Source of the DNA: Candidatus Poribacteria bacterium
GTDB lineage: Bacteria; Poribacteria; WGA-4E; WGA-3G
Reading direction: 5' to 3'
Assembly (NCBI GenBank): GCA_026706025.1
Contig: JAPOZO010000031.1
Span: 1-64,000 of the forward strand
Length of the DNA stretch: 64,000 nt
Both the position numbers and the translations under genes were made by a program. The notes below the pieces were generated by a model. That model was given only the letters and a program-made list of their open reading frames with translations. It made no database searches and was not told where the DNA came from. The stretch's first letter is position 1, and the number at the start of each line of letters is the position of its first letter. Shown piece after piece: positions 63,920-64,000 of the stretch.

Positions 63920-64000
63920 ATGTTAGAAGATATTGGAAGCGTAGCGGGTGCTATCTGGCACTACCTTGAAGAAAATAGCGAAGCCACCGTTACCAAATTA
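63920..64000 (+). CDS. Winged-helix (DUF2582-like) protein, N-terminal fragment
   Basis: An ATG at 63920 with GGAGG five bases upstream opens MLEDIGSVAGAIWHYLEENS, which looks like the first helix and strand of the DUF2582 winged-helix family. The frame runs to the window edge (27 codons). Function unknown. Confidence 0.65.
   Translation, partial: MLEDIGSVAGAIWHYLEENSEATVTKL

Noticed and set aside
1-64000. CRISPR arrays, rRNA and tRNA genes
   Set aside because: No regularly spaced repeats with unique spacers, no rRNA segments and no convincing cloverleaf were found by eye; a covariance-model search would be the decisive test for tRNA.

Overview
This 64 kb window is bacterial chromosome from a Gram-negative organism: it carries LolA-like proteins, an outer-membrane barrel and FtsX/LolD-type export genes. 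The mix of DUF6785/DUF6784-type membrane proteins, two Gfo/Idh/MocA oxidoreductases, two phytanoyl-CoA-dioxygenase-like proteins, several small VOC proteins, a propeller-SpoIIE sensor and many dispersed REP/MITE-like repeats resembles Candidatus Poribacteria or a related lineage. That assignment is an inference from gene content; no rRNA or other strong taxonomic marker is present.

Layout. 1-4 kb, minus strand: start of a secreted protein, the pgsA-thpR-recA cluster, a LolA-like carrier and a small unknown gene. 4.3-8 kb: metH, ending at a strong terminator. 8.1-9.5 kb: three tandem VOC paralogues. 9.7-14.6 kb: a frameshifted YgiT-type zinc-finger antitoxin, a DUF58 protein and a 1233-residue propeller/SpoIIE sensor phosphatase. 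14.6-18.6 kb: two MITE-like elements, two convergent Gfo/Idh genes and a frameshifted Rpn/PD-(D/E)XK gene. 19-23.6 kb: a VOC gene and its decayed partial copy, a coiled-coil/TPR membrane protein, a DUF4268 protein and a frameshifted TPR gene with a HigA-like N-terminus. 24-29.5 kb: an array of TGAACA sites, then two near-identical DUF6785-type membrane proteins around an archaeal-type phosphopantothenate synthetase. 29.6-31.1 kb: an AT-rich type II restriction-modification pair. 31-34.8 kb: a heterodimeric ABC exporter. 35-41 kb: WD40 protein, gnd, a HAD hydrolase, a D-2-hydroxyacid dehydrogenase. 41-42.8 kb: a frameshifted HicB-like antitoxin coupled to an AAA/PD-(D/E)XK protein. 42.8-49 kb: a nitrate assimilation cluster (NasT-like ANTAR regulator, nirA, nitrate transporter, nitrate reductase) with a terminator in the nirA leader. 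50-55.8 kb: a five-gene envelope export set (LolA-like, two FtsX-type permeases, LolD-type ATPase, barrel). 56.9-63.6 kb: eukaryote-like glgB, an OB-fold protein, two PhyH paralogues, a glycogen-synthase-like glycosyltransferase, and the start of a winged-helix gene.

How it fits together. metH, recA, pgsA, gnd and phosphopantothenate synthetase are core metabolism and maintenance. The nas genes form one regulated nitrate pathway; glgB and the GT-B synthase suggest glycogen metabolism. The five-gene set at 50-55.8 kb looks like one ABC-powered route for a lipid or lipoprotein across the envelope. Four accessory genes (YgiT, Rpn, HigA-TPR, HicB) each carry a single-base frameshift while the long housekeeping genes are intact; this is either decay of accessory/toxin-antitoxin genes or assembly error. 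Start codons are often GTG or TTG with good Shine-Dalgarno sites, and one ABC gene appears to start at ATT.
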